Assembly (NCBI RefSeq): GCF_049065735.1
Contig: NZ_JBAKHD010000002.1
Coordinates: 496,001-560,000, forward strand
DNA from: Paramesorhizobium sp049065735
Lineage (GTDB): Bacteria > Pseudomonadota > Alphaproteobacteria > Rhizobiales > Rhizobiaceae
DNA length: 64,000 nucleotides
Reading direction: 5' to 3'
Under the pieces are notes generated by a model. That model had not been told where the DNA came from, searched no databases, and was given only the letters and a program-made list of their open reading frames with translations. The translations under genes and the position numbers were made by a program. Positions 1 through 8,745 of this stretch are shown piece after piece (position 1 is the first letter of the stretch; each line of letters begins with the position of its first letter).

Positions 1-320
1 ACGCGGCCATCCGCGCCGTGGAGGCCCGGCTGGCGCTGGCGGAGCAGGCGGCGAAGCTCGGTGATCCGAAAGAGCTTGAAGCGAGGATCGCCAAGGATCC
101 AAAGGACTATCAGGCGCGTTTCGATCTCGCCATGATTCACAATGCGCAAGGTCGCCGCATGGAAGCCGCCGACGAGCTTCTGGCGATCATGCGGGCCGAC
201 CGCAACTGGAACGACGACGGTGCGCGCAAGGAATTGCTGCAGCTGTTCGAGGCATGGGGACCGGCCGACGCGGCAACACTGGCGGCGCGGCGCAAACTGT
301 CCTCGCTGCTTTTCTCCTAG
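1..320 (+). CDS. C-terminal end of a YbbN/CnoX-like thioredoxin-fold co-chaperone (partial)
   Basis: The reading frame is open from the left edge of the window (codons from base 3), so the 5' part is missing. What remains is about 105 residues of helical, alanine-rich TPR-like sequence, with a block around KDPKDYQARFDLAMIHNAQG and a LLQLFEAWG motif. Such a tail follows the thioredoxin domain in YbbN/CnoX proteins, which bind unfolded or oxidised clients and pass them to chaperones. The catalytic thioredoxin part cannot be seen, so the call rests on the tail and on the LON-domain and Trm112 genes that follow, an order I associate with rhizobial genomes. Confidence 0.7.
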   Translation, partial: AAIRAVEARLALAEQAAKLGDPKELEARIAKDPKDYQARFDLAMIHNAQGRRMEAADELLAIMRADRNWNDDGARKELLQLFEAWGPADAATLAARRKLSSLLFS

Positions 321-384
321 GGGCGGAAAGGCGGAAAGGGACGAAATCAACAGCTGCCGCAGGCGGCAGGGAGAGAGTGTTTCG

Positions 385-1062
385 ATGCAGGCGGGCAATG
401 CGCATTACCGCACTATAAAGGATGTTCCGGATGTCATTCCGGTCTTCCCGCTGAGGGCTGCGCTGCTCTTGCCGAACGGGCAGCTGCCGCTCAACATCTT
501 CGAGCCGCGCTATATCGAAATGCTGGACGCCGCCATGGCGGGCAGGCGCATCATAGGCATGATCCAGCCCTGCCTCGAGGGTGACACGGGCGCGGCCGCG
601 CGCGCAGTCCCCGATCTCTGCGAGGTCGGCTGCATGGGCCGGGTCACAACCTATGCCGAAACCGGCGACGGTCGTGTCCTGATCACGCTTCAGGGCATTT
701 GCCGCTTCCGCGTTCTGGACGAAATCTCCAGCCGCCTGCCGTTCCGCCAATGCCGCGTCGCGCCTTTCCTGGCCGACCTCGACGAAGCCGCAGGCACGAT
801 GGATATCGACCGCCAGGCGCTGCTCAAGACCTTCCGCGATTATCTCGAGGCCAACAGTCTCACCGCGGATTGGGACAGTATCTCGCGGGCCGGCAATGAG
901 ATGCTGGTGAATGCGCTTTCGATGATGTCGCCCTTCGGCGCGGCGGAAAAACAAGCTCTTCTCGAAGCCCCTGATCTCAAGGCGCGCGCCGAGACCCTGA
1001 TCGCCATCACCGAAATCGCGCTCGCCAAGGAGCGGGACGATTTCGGTTCCAGCCTGCAATAA
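385..1062 (+). CDS. LON substrate-binding (N-terminal) domain protein
   Basis: A 225-residue protein made essentially of one Lon N-terminal-type domain; the opening VIPVFPLRAALLLPNGQLPL and the IFEPRYIEMLDAAM segment are typical. There is no AAA+ or protease domain, so it is a stand-alone LON-domain protein, probably a protein-binding adaptor. The frame is open further upstream, but the ATG at 385 is preferred because it lies just before the domain and about ten bases after a GGGAGAGAG stretch. The partner or client is unknown. It sits 15 bases before the Trm112 gene and is probably co-transcribed with it. Confidence 0.85.
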   Translation: MQAGNAHYRTIKDVPDVIPVFPLRAALLLPNGQLPLNIFEPRYIEMLDAAMAGRRIIGMIQPCLEGDTGAAARAVPDLCEVGCMGRVTTYAETGDGRVLITLQGICRFRVLDEISSRLPFRQCRVAPFLADLDEAAGTMDIDRQALLKTFRDYLEANSLTADWDSISRAGNEMLVNALSMMSPFGAAEKQALLEAPDLKARAETLIAITEIALAKERDDFGSSLQ

Positions 1063-1077
1063 TCGAAAGGCTCCGCT

Positions 1078-1272
1078 ATGAGCGAAGAGACAAAATCATC
1101 GGCCATCGATCCGAAGCTTCTGGAACTCCTCGTCTGCCCGCTGACCAAAAGCCGGCTGGTCTATGACGCGGAGCATGAAGAGTTGATTTCGGAAAAGGCA
1201 GGCCTCGCCTATCCGGTGCGCGACGGCATTCCCATCATGCTGCCTTCGGAGGCGAGGACCATTGGTGAGTGA
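1078..1272 (+). CDS. Trm112 / YcaR family small protein
   Basis: A 64-residue protein with the LLELLVCPLTKSRL start and the GLAYPVRDGIPIMLPSEAR end that define the Trm112/UPF0434 (YcaR) family. In eukaryotes and archaea Trm112 activates methyltransferases that act on RNA and release factors; the bacterial role is less clear. Only one cysteine of the usual zinc-binding set is present (in VCPLTK), so metal binding is doubtful. The gene ends the short plus-strand cluster and converges with gloB on the other strand. Confidence 0.85.
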   Translation: MSEETKSSAIDPKLLELLVCPLTKSRLVYDAEHEELISEKAGLAYPVRDGIPIMLPSEARTIGE

Positions 1273-1315
1273 AGGTTAAGCGAAGGCACGCTCATTCGCT
1301 TAACCTTTTATTCTT

Positions 1316-2101
1316 TTAGAAATGATCCTTCCGCTTGCGGATTTCCGCAAAAATCTCCTCATTGCCGGCATTTTGCATCCCGAGTCTCACGCGGATGCCC
1401 TGGTCGTGCCAGCGCAGGAAGGGGTTGGTGGCCATTTCGAGGGCGATGGTGGTGGGGAGGGTCGGCTTGCCGGCTTCGCGCAGGCGGGTGATTTCCTTTG
1501 CGCGTTCCTTCAAGGCCGGGTTTTCCGGATCGATGGTGAGCGCAAAGCGGGCGTTGCTCTCGGTGTATTCATGGCCGCAATAGATCGCCGTGTCGCCCGG
1601 CAGCGCGACGAGGCGTTCGAGCGAGCGGAACATGGTCGCAGGCGTGCCTTCGAACAGCCTGCCGCAGCCCAGCGCGAACAGCGTGTCGCCCGTGAAGGCC
1701 ACCTTGGCCTGGGGAAGATAATAAGAAACCTCACCCGCCGTATGGCCGGGGGTTTCGATCACGTCCACATCGAAGCGGCCGAATTTGAAACGGTCGCCAT
1801 GGGAGACCGTGCGGTCGATACCGGGGATCTTGTCCTTTTCCGCTTCCGGGCCGGTGATCGTCAGGCCGAACCTGGCTTTCAGCGCAAGATTGGCTTCGAC
1901 GTGGTCGATATGATGATGGGTCGTGAAAATCTCGTCCAGCGTCCAGCCGCGCCGTTTCAGGGCAGCCAGAACAGCCGTTTCCTCCGGCGCGTCGATGGCG
2001 GCGGTGAGGCCGCTTTCGGGATCGTGGATCAGGACGCCGAAATTATCGCTTCGGCACATGAATTGCTCGATTTCGATCGGCGGCAGCGGGGCCATGGCCA
2101 T
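1316..2101 (-). CDS. gloB: hydroxyacylglutathione hydrolase (glyoxalase II)
   Basis: Metallo-beta-lactamase-fold enzyme that hydrolyses S-D-lactoylglutathione to D-lactate and glutathione, the second step of methylglyoxal detoxification. The dinuclear metal motif THHHIDH is present about 60 residues in, followed by ETPGHTAGEVSYY, FTGDTLFALGCGRLFEG and CGHEYT, all characteristic of glyoxalase II. Length (about 261 residues) is normal. A start at 2116 is possible, but the ATG at 2101 has a GGAGAAG ribosome-binding site 6-7 bases upstream. It is the first gene, running leftwards, after the septation protein A gene, separated from it by a palindromic repeat. Confidence 0.95.
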   Translation of the reverse strand: MAMAPLPPIEIEQFMCRSDNFGVLIHDPESGLTAAIDAPEETAVLAALKRRGWTLDEIFTTHHHIDHVEANLALKARFGLTITGPEAEKDKIPGIDRTVSHGDRFKFGRFDVDVIETPGHTAGEVSYYLPQAKVAFTGDTLFALGCGRLFEGTPATMFRSLERLVALPGDTAIYCGHEYTESNARFALTIDPENPALKERAKEITRLREAGKPTLPTTIALEMATNPFLRWHDQGIRVRLGMQNAGNEEIFAEIRKRKDHF

Positions 2102-2122
2102 GGTTTCTTCTCCCATTGATGG

Positions 2123-2167
2123 TGCGTGATCTTATCCTGGAAGCCTGTGACTCCTAGGGATCACGCT
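2123..2167. repeat. RIME-like palindromic repeat, family 1 copy
   Basis: Imperfect inverted repeat with GCGTGATC and GATCACGC outer arms around CTGGAAGCCTGTGACTCCTAGG. It is one of about ten relatives in the window sharing the plan GCATGATCTTATCC...GTCTGCAACTTTTCGGGATCATGC. The right arm contains the stop codon of the septation protein A gene. Confidence 0.75.
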
Positions 2168-2820
2168 TTGGGTTCCAGCGAGTGTTTCATGATGAGGGGC
2201 ATCTGGGACAGCGTGAAGATCACGGTGATCGGCATGATGCCCCACACCTTGAAGGCGACCCAGGTGTCGGTCGAAAAGTTGCGCCAGACGATCTCGTTGA
2301 GGACGGCGAGCAACAGGAAGAACAGCCCCCAGCGAAAGGTGAGCTTGCGCCAGCCTTCCGCGTCGAGCTTGAACGCCTGATCGAAGACATAGCCGAGCAG
2401 CGATTTGCCGAAGACGAGGCCGCCGAGGAGGACCACGCCGAAGAGACCGTTGATGATGGTCGGCTTCATCTTGATGAAAGTGTCGTTGTGAAGCCATAGT
2501 GTCAGCGTGCCGAAGACGAGGACGACTAGCCCCGAGACGAGCGGCATGATCGGCAGGGTGCGCGTCATCGCCCATGAGACGGCGAGCGCGATCACCGTCG
2601 CGGCCATGAAGAGCGCGGTGGCGAGGAAGATCGGCCCGCCGAAAACGCCCAGGGCCGGGAAATGCTCAAGCAGCGATTCCCCGCGCGAGTTGGCGAAGAA
2701 GAAGACGAGCAGTGGCCCCAGCTCCAGCGCCAGTTTCAGAAGCGGCGGTACTTCCTTGCGGATTGGGTCCGACGCGGCTGCCGGGTCGGAGGGATCGCGT
2801 TCGAATATCTGGTGATCCAT
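2161..2820 (-). CDS. yciB: septation protein A / inner membrane-spanning protein YciB
   Basis: A 219-residue polytopic membrane protein with five or six hydrophobic segments. The GPLLVFFFAN, KPTIINGLFGVVLLGG and WRNFSTDTWVAFKVWG blocks identify the YciB/IspA family, linked to septation and envelope integrity. The N-terminus has a cytoplasmic extension of about 25 residues. Its start codon overlaps the stop of ftsY by one base (TAATG), so it is translationally coupled to ftsY. The stop codon lies in a palindromic repeat. Confidence 0.92.
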   Translation of the reverse strand: MDHQIFERDPSDPAAASDPIRKEVPPLLKLALELGPLLVFFFANSRGESLLEHFPALGVFGGPIFLATALFMAATVIALAVSWAMTRTLPIMPLVSGLVVLVFGTLTLWLHNDTFIKMKPTIINGLFGVVLLGGLVFGKSLLGYVFDQAFKLDAEGWRKLTFRWGLFFLLLAVLNEIVWRNFSTDTWVAFKVWGIMPITVIFTLSQMPLIMKHSLEPKA

Positions 2821-4130
2821 TATGCCACTCCTGCGATTGCTCGGGCGAAATCATTCGCGGCGAAGGGTTCGAGGTCGTCTATGCCTTCGCCGACGCCGAT
2901 GAAATAGACCGGCAGCTTGTGACGGGCGGCGATGGCGACGAGGATGCCGCCGCGCGCCGTGCCGTCGAGCTTGGTCATGACGAGGCCATTGACGCCAGCG
3001 ATATTCTTGAAAATCTCCACCTGGTTCATGGCGTTCTGCCCGGTGGTGGCGTCGAGGGTCTGGAGCACCGTATGCGGCGCTTCCGGGTCGTTCTTGCCGA
3101 GAACGCGGACGATCTTGGCAAGTTCATCCATCAGCTCGGTTTTGTTCTGCAGGCGCCCGGCGGTGTCGATGATGAGCACGTCGCTGCCCGCCGCCTTTGC
3201 CTTTTCCCAGGCGTCATAGGCAAGGCCCGCGGCATCGGCCCCAAGCTTGGAAGAGACGACCGGCGCGCCGGTGCGCTCGCCCCAGATGTGGAGCTGCTCG
3301 ATCGCGGCGGCGCGGAAGGTGTCGCCAGCAGCCAGCATCACCTTGAGGCCGCCGGCCGTCAACTTTGCCGCCAGCTTGCCGATGGTGGTGGTCTTGCCGG
3401 TGCCGTTGACGCCCACCACCAGAATCACATGGGGCTTGTGAGAGAGGTCGAGTTCCAGGGGCTTGGCGACCGGGGCGAGGACCTTTTCGATCTCCGCGCT
3501 CATGATGGCGCGCACTTCGTCCGTGGCGATATCCTTGCCGTAGCGTCCCGAGGCGAGGGCGTCGGTGATGCGCGTCGCGGTCTCTAAGCCGAGGTCGGCC
3601 TGGATCAGCACGTCTTCAAGGTCCTGCAGTGTGTCTTCGTCGAGCTTGCGTTTGGTGAAGATGCCGCCAATGGAGTCGCCCAATTGCTGCGAGGAGCGCG
3701 ACAGGCCCTTGCGCAGGCGCTCAAACCAAGTGCCCTTCTTTTCCGGCGCGGGGGCGGGCGCTTCTTCCTCGTCGCGCGCCTCGACAGCCTTGCCGACCGC
3801 GACCTTTTTCGCTTGCGGCTTTTGCGGGGCGGGCTCGAGGATGAATTCCTCTTCGGCGGGTTGCGACTCCGGCGCGGGCGCGGCCGGCGGCGGCTCGACG
3901 GCAGGGGGCGCGTCGATGGTGATTTCGAATTCGGTAACCGGCGCGTCTTCGGCTTCGGCTAGAGGCGGTTGAATTTCCTCCTCGAATGCTTCCTGCGGCG
4001 CTATATCCTCGGCAGCCTGCGCCGTTGCAGCGTCTTCGGGCGTATCCGCCTCCGGCACCTCTTCGACCGGCGTTTCCTCGACCTCTTTTTTGCCGAAGGA
4101 AAATATCTTCTTGATGAATCCGATAGCCAT
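2820..4130 (-). CDS. ftsY: signal recognition particle receptor FtsY
   Basis: SRP receptor GTPase that docks SRP-ribosome complexes at the inner membrane. The first 130 residues are the acidic, proline/alanine-rich A domain typical of proteobacterial FtsY. The NG domain carries the P-loop GVNGTGKTT (about 240-248), DTAGR (322-326) and TKLD (386-389), ending GVGEGIDDLEPF. At 436 residues it is normal for alphaproteobacteria. It lies 25 bases downstream of mtaB and overlaps yciB by one base, so dapF-mtaB-ftsY-yciB looks like a single minus-strand operon. Confidence 0.97.
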   Translation of the reverse strand: MAIGFIKKIFSFGKKEVEETPVEEVPEADTPEDAATAQAAEDIAPQEAFEEEIQPPLAEAEDAPVTEFEITIDAPPAVEPPPAAPAPESQPAEEEFILEPAPQKPQAKKVAVGKAVEARDEEEAPAPAPEKKGTWFERLRKGLSRSSQQLGDSIGGIFTKRKLDEDTLQDLEDVLIQADLGLETATRITDALASGRYGKDIATDEVRAIMSAEIEKVLAPVAKPLELDLSHKPHVILVVGVNGTGKTTTIGKLAAKLTAGGLKVMLAAGDTFRAAAIEQLHIWGERTGAPVVSSKLGADAAGLAYDAWEKAKAAGSDVLIIDTAGRLQNKTELMDELAKIVRVLGKNDPEAPHTVLQTLDATTGQNAMNQVEIFKNIAGVNGLVMTKLDGTARGGILVAIAARHKLPVYFIGVGEGIDDLEPFAANDFARAIAGVA

Positions 4131-4155
4131 CTAAGGTTTGGACCTGTTCAATCTA

Positions 4156-5439
4156 TCAAGCCGCTTGGGCGTTTGCAGGCATAGCGATCAGTTTTTCGCC
4201 GTCATGTCCGGCGATGCGGCGTTCGACGATAGTGCCCGGCTCGCCGCCATCGAGCGCGGTCAAGGTGAAGCCCTCGGTGCGGCCCAGCCCTTCGCGCTCC
4301 ACCAATATTTTCTGCACGGTGCCCTGTAGCTTATCGAGGTGCGCGGCATAGGCGCGGTCGCCTTCGGCGCGCAGCCGCGCGGCACGTTCCTTGACGGTCT
4401 GGCGCGCCACCTGCGGCATCCGCGCGGCGGGCGTGCCCTCGCGAGGCGAGAAGGGGAAGACGTGCAGATGCGTCAGCCCGCATTCTTTCACGATTTTAAG
4501 CGAGTTCTCGAACATTTCCTCGGTTTCGGTCGGGAAACCGGCGATGATGTCGGCGCCGAAGACGATGTCGGGGCGGATCTGCCGCACCGTCTCGCAGAAG
4601 TGGATGGAATCGTCGCGCAAATGCCGGCGCTTCATGCGCTTCAGGATCATGTTGTCGCCCGATTGCAGCGACAGGTGCAGATGCGGCATCAGGCGCTTTT
4701 CGCTCGCCAGCGCTTCCATCAAGTCGTCGTCGGCCTCGATGGAGTCGATGGAGGAAAGGCGCAGGCGCTGGAGGTCGGGTATCTGGGCAAGGATCGTCTT
4801 CACCAGCTTGCCGAGGCGCGGAGTGCCGGGCAAATCGGCACCATAGCTCGTCATGTCGACGCCGGTCAGCACCACTTCCAGATAGCCATTGCCGACAAGG
4901 CGCTTCACCTGCTCCACCACCGCGCCCATCGGCACGGAGCGGGAATTGCCCCTGCCATAGGGGATGATGCAGAAGGTGCAGCGATGGTCACAGCCATTCT
5001 GCACCTGCACGAAGGCGCGGGCGCGGCCCTCTATGGCATCGACCATATGGCTCGCGGTCTCGCGCACCTCGAAGATATCGTTGACGCGGACCTTCTCGAA
5101 CTGATTGACGCCGAAATCCGGCAGCATGCGGTATGAGTTGGCTTTCAGCTTCTCTTCATTGCCGAGGACGAGATCCACTTCGTCCATGGCGGCGAAATCG
5201 TCCGCGCCGGTCTGCGCGGCGCAGCCGGTGACGATGATGCGCGCGTTCGGATTTTCACGCCGTGCCTTGCGGATCGCCTGCCGTGCCTGCCGCACCGCCT
5301 CGCTGGTGACGGCGCAGGTGTTGAAGACAATGGCGCCGCCCTCGACCTGTCCGAGGCCCGCAGCGTCGGCCTCCCGCTTCATCACCTCGGATTCGTAAGT
5401 GTTGAGGCGGCAGCCGAATGTGACGATCTCGACGGCCAT
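4156..5439 (-). CDS. mtaB: tRNA (N6-threonylcarbamoyladenosine(37)-C2)-methylthiotransferase
   Basis: Radical-SAM methylthiotransferase converting t6A37 to ms2t6A37 in ANN-decoding tRNAs. The N-terminal UPF0004 domain supplies cysteines 10, 42 and 73 for the auxiliary 4Fe-4S cluster; the radical-SAM motif CDHRCTFC gives cysteines 150, 154 and 157. A TRAM-like tail ends the protein. The frame extends 16 codons upstream, but the ATG at 5439 starts at MAVEIVTFGCRLNTYE, the usual family start, and overlaps the dapF stop by one base (TAATG), implying coupled translation. Confidence 0.95.
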   Translation of the reverse strand: MAVEIVTFGCRLNTYESEVMKREADAAGLGQVEGGAIVFNTCAVTSEAVRQARQAIRKARRENPNARIIVTGCAAQTGADDFAAMDEVDLVLGNEEKLKANSYRMLPDFGVNQFEKVRVNDIFEVRETASHMVDAIEGRARAFVQVQNGCDHRCTFCIIPYGRGNSRSVPMGAVVEQVKRLVGNGYLEVVLTGVDMTSYGADLPGTPRLGKLVKTILAQIPDLQRLRLSSIDSIEADDDLMEALASEKRLMPHLHLSLQSGDNMILKRMKRRHLRDDSIHFCETVRQIRPDIVFGADIIAGFPTETEEMFENSLKIVKECGLTHLHVFPFSPREGTPAARMPQVARQTVKERAARLRAEGDRAYAAHLDKLQGTVQKILVEREGLGRTEGFTLTALDGGEPGTIVERRIAGHDGEKLIAMPANAQAA

Positions 5440-6338
5440 TATGCGATACCCCGCTCGGCCGGCTGGAGGGGGGCGTTGGAAGTCCATTCGCCCGTGGCAG
5501 GGTCGAAGCGTCCCGAAAACTCGAATTCCGCCGGGCCGGTCATCAGGACGTGATCATCCTCTCGCCATTCGATGAGCAGCGGCCCGCCGGGGACGGTGAC
5601 GGTGACGGTGCGGCCCGTCCGCCCGGTGCGCGCAGCACTCACGGCGGCGGCGCAGGCGGCGGAACCGCAGGCAAGGGTAAGGCCCGCGCCGCGCTCCCAG
5701 GTGCGCAAGGTCAATGCATCGTCCGCGGTGACATGGGCGATGGAGATATTGGCGCGCTCGGGAAAGATCGGGTGGTTTTCCAAGAGCGGGCCGAATTTAT
5801 CCAGCTCATAGGACCAGACGTCGCGGTCAACCCAGAAGACAGCGTGCGGATTGCCCATGGAGGCGACGGAGGGCGAATGCAGCACCGGCGCGTCGATGGG
5901 GCCGACCTGCAATTCGATCCGGCGCGTATCGGCGAATTCCTCGGCAAGCGGGATGTCCCGCCAGCCGAAGCGCGGGCGGCCCATATCGACGGTGATGAGC
6001 CCGTCGGAGCGTTCCTCCGCTGTCAGAATACCGGCCAGCGTCTCGAAGGTGAAGCGGTCGCGTCCGGTCTCGACCCCAAGCGCCTGCACCACGCAGCGCA
6101 TGCCATTGCCGCAGGCCTGGGCGAGCGTGCCGTCGCAATTGATGATCTCAATGTAGTAATCGGTATCCGGGGTGCGCGGATCATGAATGGCCATGATCTG
6201 GTCGAACTTCGTCGCCGGGTGACGCGCGAGCGCTATGGCCGCCGCCGGAGCGATACGGTCGCCGCGCCCGCGCATGTCGGCAACGATGATCGCGTTGCCC
6301 AGTCCGTTCATCCTGGCAAAAGCCGCCTGTACGCCCAT
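5439..6338 (-). CDS. dapF: diaminopimelate epimerase
   Basis: Interconverts LL- and meso-diaminopimelate for lysine and peptidoglycan synthesis, without cofactor. Both catalytic cysteines are visible, in ACGNGMRC (about residue 76) and LACGSAACA (about residue 224). At 299 residues it is slightly longer than the Escherichia coli enzyme. It begins the dapF-mtaB-ftsY-yciB run. At 6355-6405 a short duplication of the motif AGTCCCACTTTGCC/AAGTGAGACTA lies just upstream and may overlap its promoter. Confidence 0.96.
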   Translation of the reverse strand: MGVQAAFARMNGLGNAIIVADMRGRGDRIAPAAAIALARHPATKFDQIMAIHDPRTPDTDYYIEIINCDGTLAQACGNGMRCVVQALGVETGRDRFTFETLAGILTAEERSDGLITVDMGRPRFGWRDIPLAEEFADTRRIELQVGPIDAPVLHSPSVASMGNPHAVFWVDRDVWSYELDKFGPLLENHPIFPERANISIAHVTADDALTLRTWERGAGLTLACGSAACAAAVSAARTGRTGRTVTVTVPGGPLLIEWREDDHVLMTGPAEFEFSGRFDPATGEWTSNAPLQPAERGIA

Positions 6339-6463
6339 GGCCTCGCTATAGTCCCACTTTGCCGCAAAGTGAGGCTAGTCTCACTTTGCCAATAAGTGGG
6401 ACTATATGGCGGAATTGGCAAGAAATTGCCAGACACTCATTCCGGACATGGTTTCAGCCGCCG

Positions 6464-6628
6464 TCAGCGCGGGATGAAGCCGCCGAAGAGGACCGCGAGC
6501 AGCAGCAGGATAAGGCCGACGAAAATCAGCAGCCTGACGCCCGTTGCGGCGACCCCGGCGATTCCATGAAAACCCAAAAAGCTGGCGATGACCGCCACGA
6601 TGAAAAGTACGATAATCCAATGCAGCAT
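6464..6628 (-). CDS. DUF1328 small membrane protein (YtjA-like)
   Basis: A 54-residue protein: MLHWIIVLFIVAVIASFLGF, then a GIAGVAATG turn, then a second hydrophobic stretch ending LAVLFGGFIPR. Two transmembrane segments separated by a glycine-rich loop match the DUF1328/YtjA family of tiny inner-membrane proteins of unknown function. It has a GGGGA ribosome-binding site. It is separate from dapF and has its own upstream region. Confidence 0.85.
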   Translation of the reverse strand: MLHWIIVLFIVAVIASFLGFHGIAGVAATGVRLLIFVGLILLLLAVLFGGFIPR

Positions 6629-6966
6629 AATCAGTCCCCTTAACGGTTTAATCGGAAGTACAGTTCTTCAATGATTTGAAGCCCGTTCCGGTTCCGTTGT
6701 TGCCGGTCCGCTTCGTAGAGAAGGGTGTGGCATCCATGCCCCAGTCATGGAGTTTTTTCGGCTGAAATGCGGGGCCGGGGTGGCTATGGCGGCTAAAAAC
6801 TGTGCGCCCGGTTGCATTTTCGCCAACATCGCCATTTTATCACCATGGCTTTAGTCGCATGGTCTTTCCTGAGAAGTCTCCTACTTTTCGGGACATGCTC
6901 TGGAATATTGATTGACCAAAGGCAGTGCCGGGAATACGAGGCTCGGCTCTCGCAGAGGAGATAGTG
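6629..6966. other. intergenic region between the DUF1328 gene and the Omp19-like gene
   Basis: 338 bases between divergent genes. It should hold both promoters, though I see no confident -35/-10 pair. At about 6853-6898 there is a degenerate family-1 palindrome (CGCATGGTCTTTCCTGAGAAGTC...ACTTTTCGGGACATGC). Nothing else is recognised. Confidence 0.5.
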
Positions 6967-7530
6967 ATGGAGATTTCAAGGACGAGGGGCATTTCGAAGG
7001 CGGGGCTGATGAGCCTTGCAGCGGTCGCCATCCTTGCTGCTGGCTGCCAGAGCGAGCGGATGGGTAATCTCGACACCGTATCGCCTCCCCCTCCGCCGCC
7101 GCCCTTGCGGGCTGCGCCCACCGGCAATGTGCAAGCGAGCGCGCTGCCTGCGCCCGGCGCATCGCAATTTCCGGCTCCGCCCTCCGGGCCGCAAGGCACG
7201 GCTCCGGGCGAGGGCACGCAGATGGCCAGCCTGCCGCCCGAAACCGCGGCGGAGCTGACGCCCGGCAAGGTCGCCGGGGTCTGGACGGCTTCGATCGCGG
7301 GGCAGACCTGCAAGATCGCGACGCCGCAGACGAAATTCGGCCAGGGCTATCGCGCCGGTCCGCTGAAATGCCCTGCGGAACTCGCCAATCTCGGTTCCTG
7401 GACGGTCAACGGCAAGCAGCTCGCCCTCTATGACAAATCCGGCGGCACGGTGGCGACGCTCTATTCGTCCAGCGAAGGCCGTTTCGACGGGCAGACCTCC
7501 AGCGGCCAGGCCATCAGCCTCTCGCGTTAA
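6967..7530 (+). CDS. omp19: Omp19-like outer-membrane lipoprotein, AprI/Inh protease-inhibitor domain
   Basis: A 187-residue lipoprotein: hydrophobic signal peptide with lipobox LAAGC (Cys27), a proline-rich linker, then a C-terminal Inh/AprI-type beta-barrel domain (LTPGKVAGVWTASIAGQTCK through QTSSGQAISLSR). The architecture and many blocks (IATPQTKFGQGYRAGPLKCP, AELANLGSWTVNGKQL) match Brucella Omp19, which inhibits proteases; the proline-rich linker is clearly different. The ATG at 6967 is preferred because an AGAGGAG ribosome-binding site precedes it and the signal peptide starts there. The symbol reflects that resemblance and is from memory. Confidence 0.88.
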   Translation: MEISRTRGISKAGLMSLAAVAILAAGCQSERMGNLDTVSPPPPPPPLRAAPTGNVQASALPAPGASQFPAPPSGPQGTAPGEGTQMASLPPETAAELTPGKVAGVWTASIAGQTCKIATPQTKFGQGYRAGPLKCPAELANLGSWTVNGKQLALYDKSGGTVATLYSSSEGRFDGQTSSGQAISLSR

Positions 7531-7551
7531 AGCACAATTGGCGGAACGGAA

Positions 7552-8745
7552 ATGTCCTTTGACCAGAAGCTGAAGGCGTTTCCGTCTGTCCGCGAGCGTT
7601 ACGATGCGCTGGCTGCCGCCGGAGAAATCAATCCGGACGCGGAACAGCGCGCGCTTGCGGACCGGTTCGACCGGCTGATCGAGGAGATCGGCGAAAAGCG
7701 CCTTTCCAAGAAGACGAGCGCGCTTGGCTGGCTGTTCGCGCGCAAGGCGGCGAATCGCGCGCCGGTCAAGGGCCTTTACGTCTATGGCGAGGTCGGGCGC
7801 GGCAAGACCATGCTCATGGATATGTTCTATGGGCTGGTGCCGGTTAAGCGGAAGCGCCGGGCGCATTTCAACGATTTCATGGCTGATGTGCATGAGCGCA
7901 TTCACGCCCACCGGCAGGCCTTCAAGCGCGGTGAGACGAAGCAGGAAGACCCGATCCCGCCGGTTGCGGAAGCTCTAGCGGAGGCAGCGTGGGTCCTGTG
8001 CTTCGACGAGTTCACGGTGACCGATATTGCCGACGCGATGATCCTGTCGCGGCTCTTCGGCGCACTGTTCGAGCGCGGCGTGGTGCTGGTGGCGACGTCG
8101 AATGTCGCGCCTGATAATCTCTACCGTGACGGGCTCAACCGCCAGCTCTTCCTGCCCTTTATCGATCTGCTGAAGACCCATGTGGATGTCGTCAATCTCG
8201 ATGCGCGCACGGATTACCGGCTTGAGAAGCTCAACCGCCAGCCGGTCTATGTGACGCCGCTGGGGGAGGAGGCGAAGCGCCAGATGGACGCGGCGTGGGC
8301 CGTGGCGACTGACGGCGCGAAGGAACATTCAGACGTTCTGGTCGTGAAAGGCCATGAGGTGGCTGTCCCGCGCGCGGCGGGCAAGGCAGCGCGTTTCTCC
8401 TTCGGCGACCTCTGCACCAAACCGCTCGGCGCGTCGGATTACATGGCGGTCGTCCGCCGCTATCACACGATTTTTATCGACGACGTGCCGGTACTTGATT
8501 ATTCGCGGCGCAACGAGGCCAAGCGGTTTATCCTGCTGATTGATACGCTCTACGACCATCACGCCCGGCTGGTGATGTCCGCCGAGGCGACACCGGACAA
8601 GCTCTATTCGGCGCCGTCGGGTACGGAGGCATTCGAGTTCGAGCGCACGGCGTCACGATTGTTCGAGATGCAATCGCAGGAATATCTCGAAGCGGCGGAG
8701 GCGGGCGATCCGCGGGTGGTTGCGGAAGATGCGGCTGGCGTTTAA
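7552..8745 (+). CDS. zapE: ZapE/AFG1-family ATPase
   Basis: A 397-residue AAA+-like P-loop protein with Walker A GEVGRGKT (79-86), Walker B VLCFDEF (about 148-154) and downstream ATSNVAPDNLYRDGLNR, IFIDDVP and the family end motif ERTASRLFEMQS. The bacterial member ZapE acts at the division site in E. coli; mitochondrial AFG1 helps membrane-protein turnover. It follows the Omp19-like gene by 21 bases and may share its transcript. In many alphaproteobacteria zapE is followed by mdh and sucCD, as here. Confidence 0.9.
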   Translation: MSFDQKLKAFPSVRERYDALAAAGEINPDAEQRALADRFDRLIEEIGEKRLSKKTSALGWLFARKAANRAPVKGLYVYGEVGRGKTMLMDMFYGLVPVKRKRRAHFNDFMADVHERIHAHRQAFKRGETKQEDPIPPVAEALAEAAWVLCFDEFTVTDIADAMILSRLFGALFERGVVLVATSNVAPDNLYRDGLNRQLFLPFIDLLKTHVDVVNLDARTDYRLEKLNRQPVYVTPLGEEAKRQMDAAWAVATDGAKEHSDVLVVKGHEVAVPRAAGKAARFSFGDLCTKPLGASDYMAVVRRYHTIFIDDVPVLDYSRRNEAKRFILLIDTLYDHHARLVMSAEATPDKLYSAPSGTEAFEFERTASRLFEMQSQEYLEAAEAGDPRVVAEDAAGV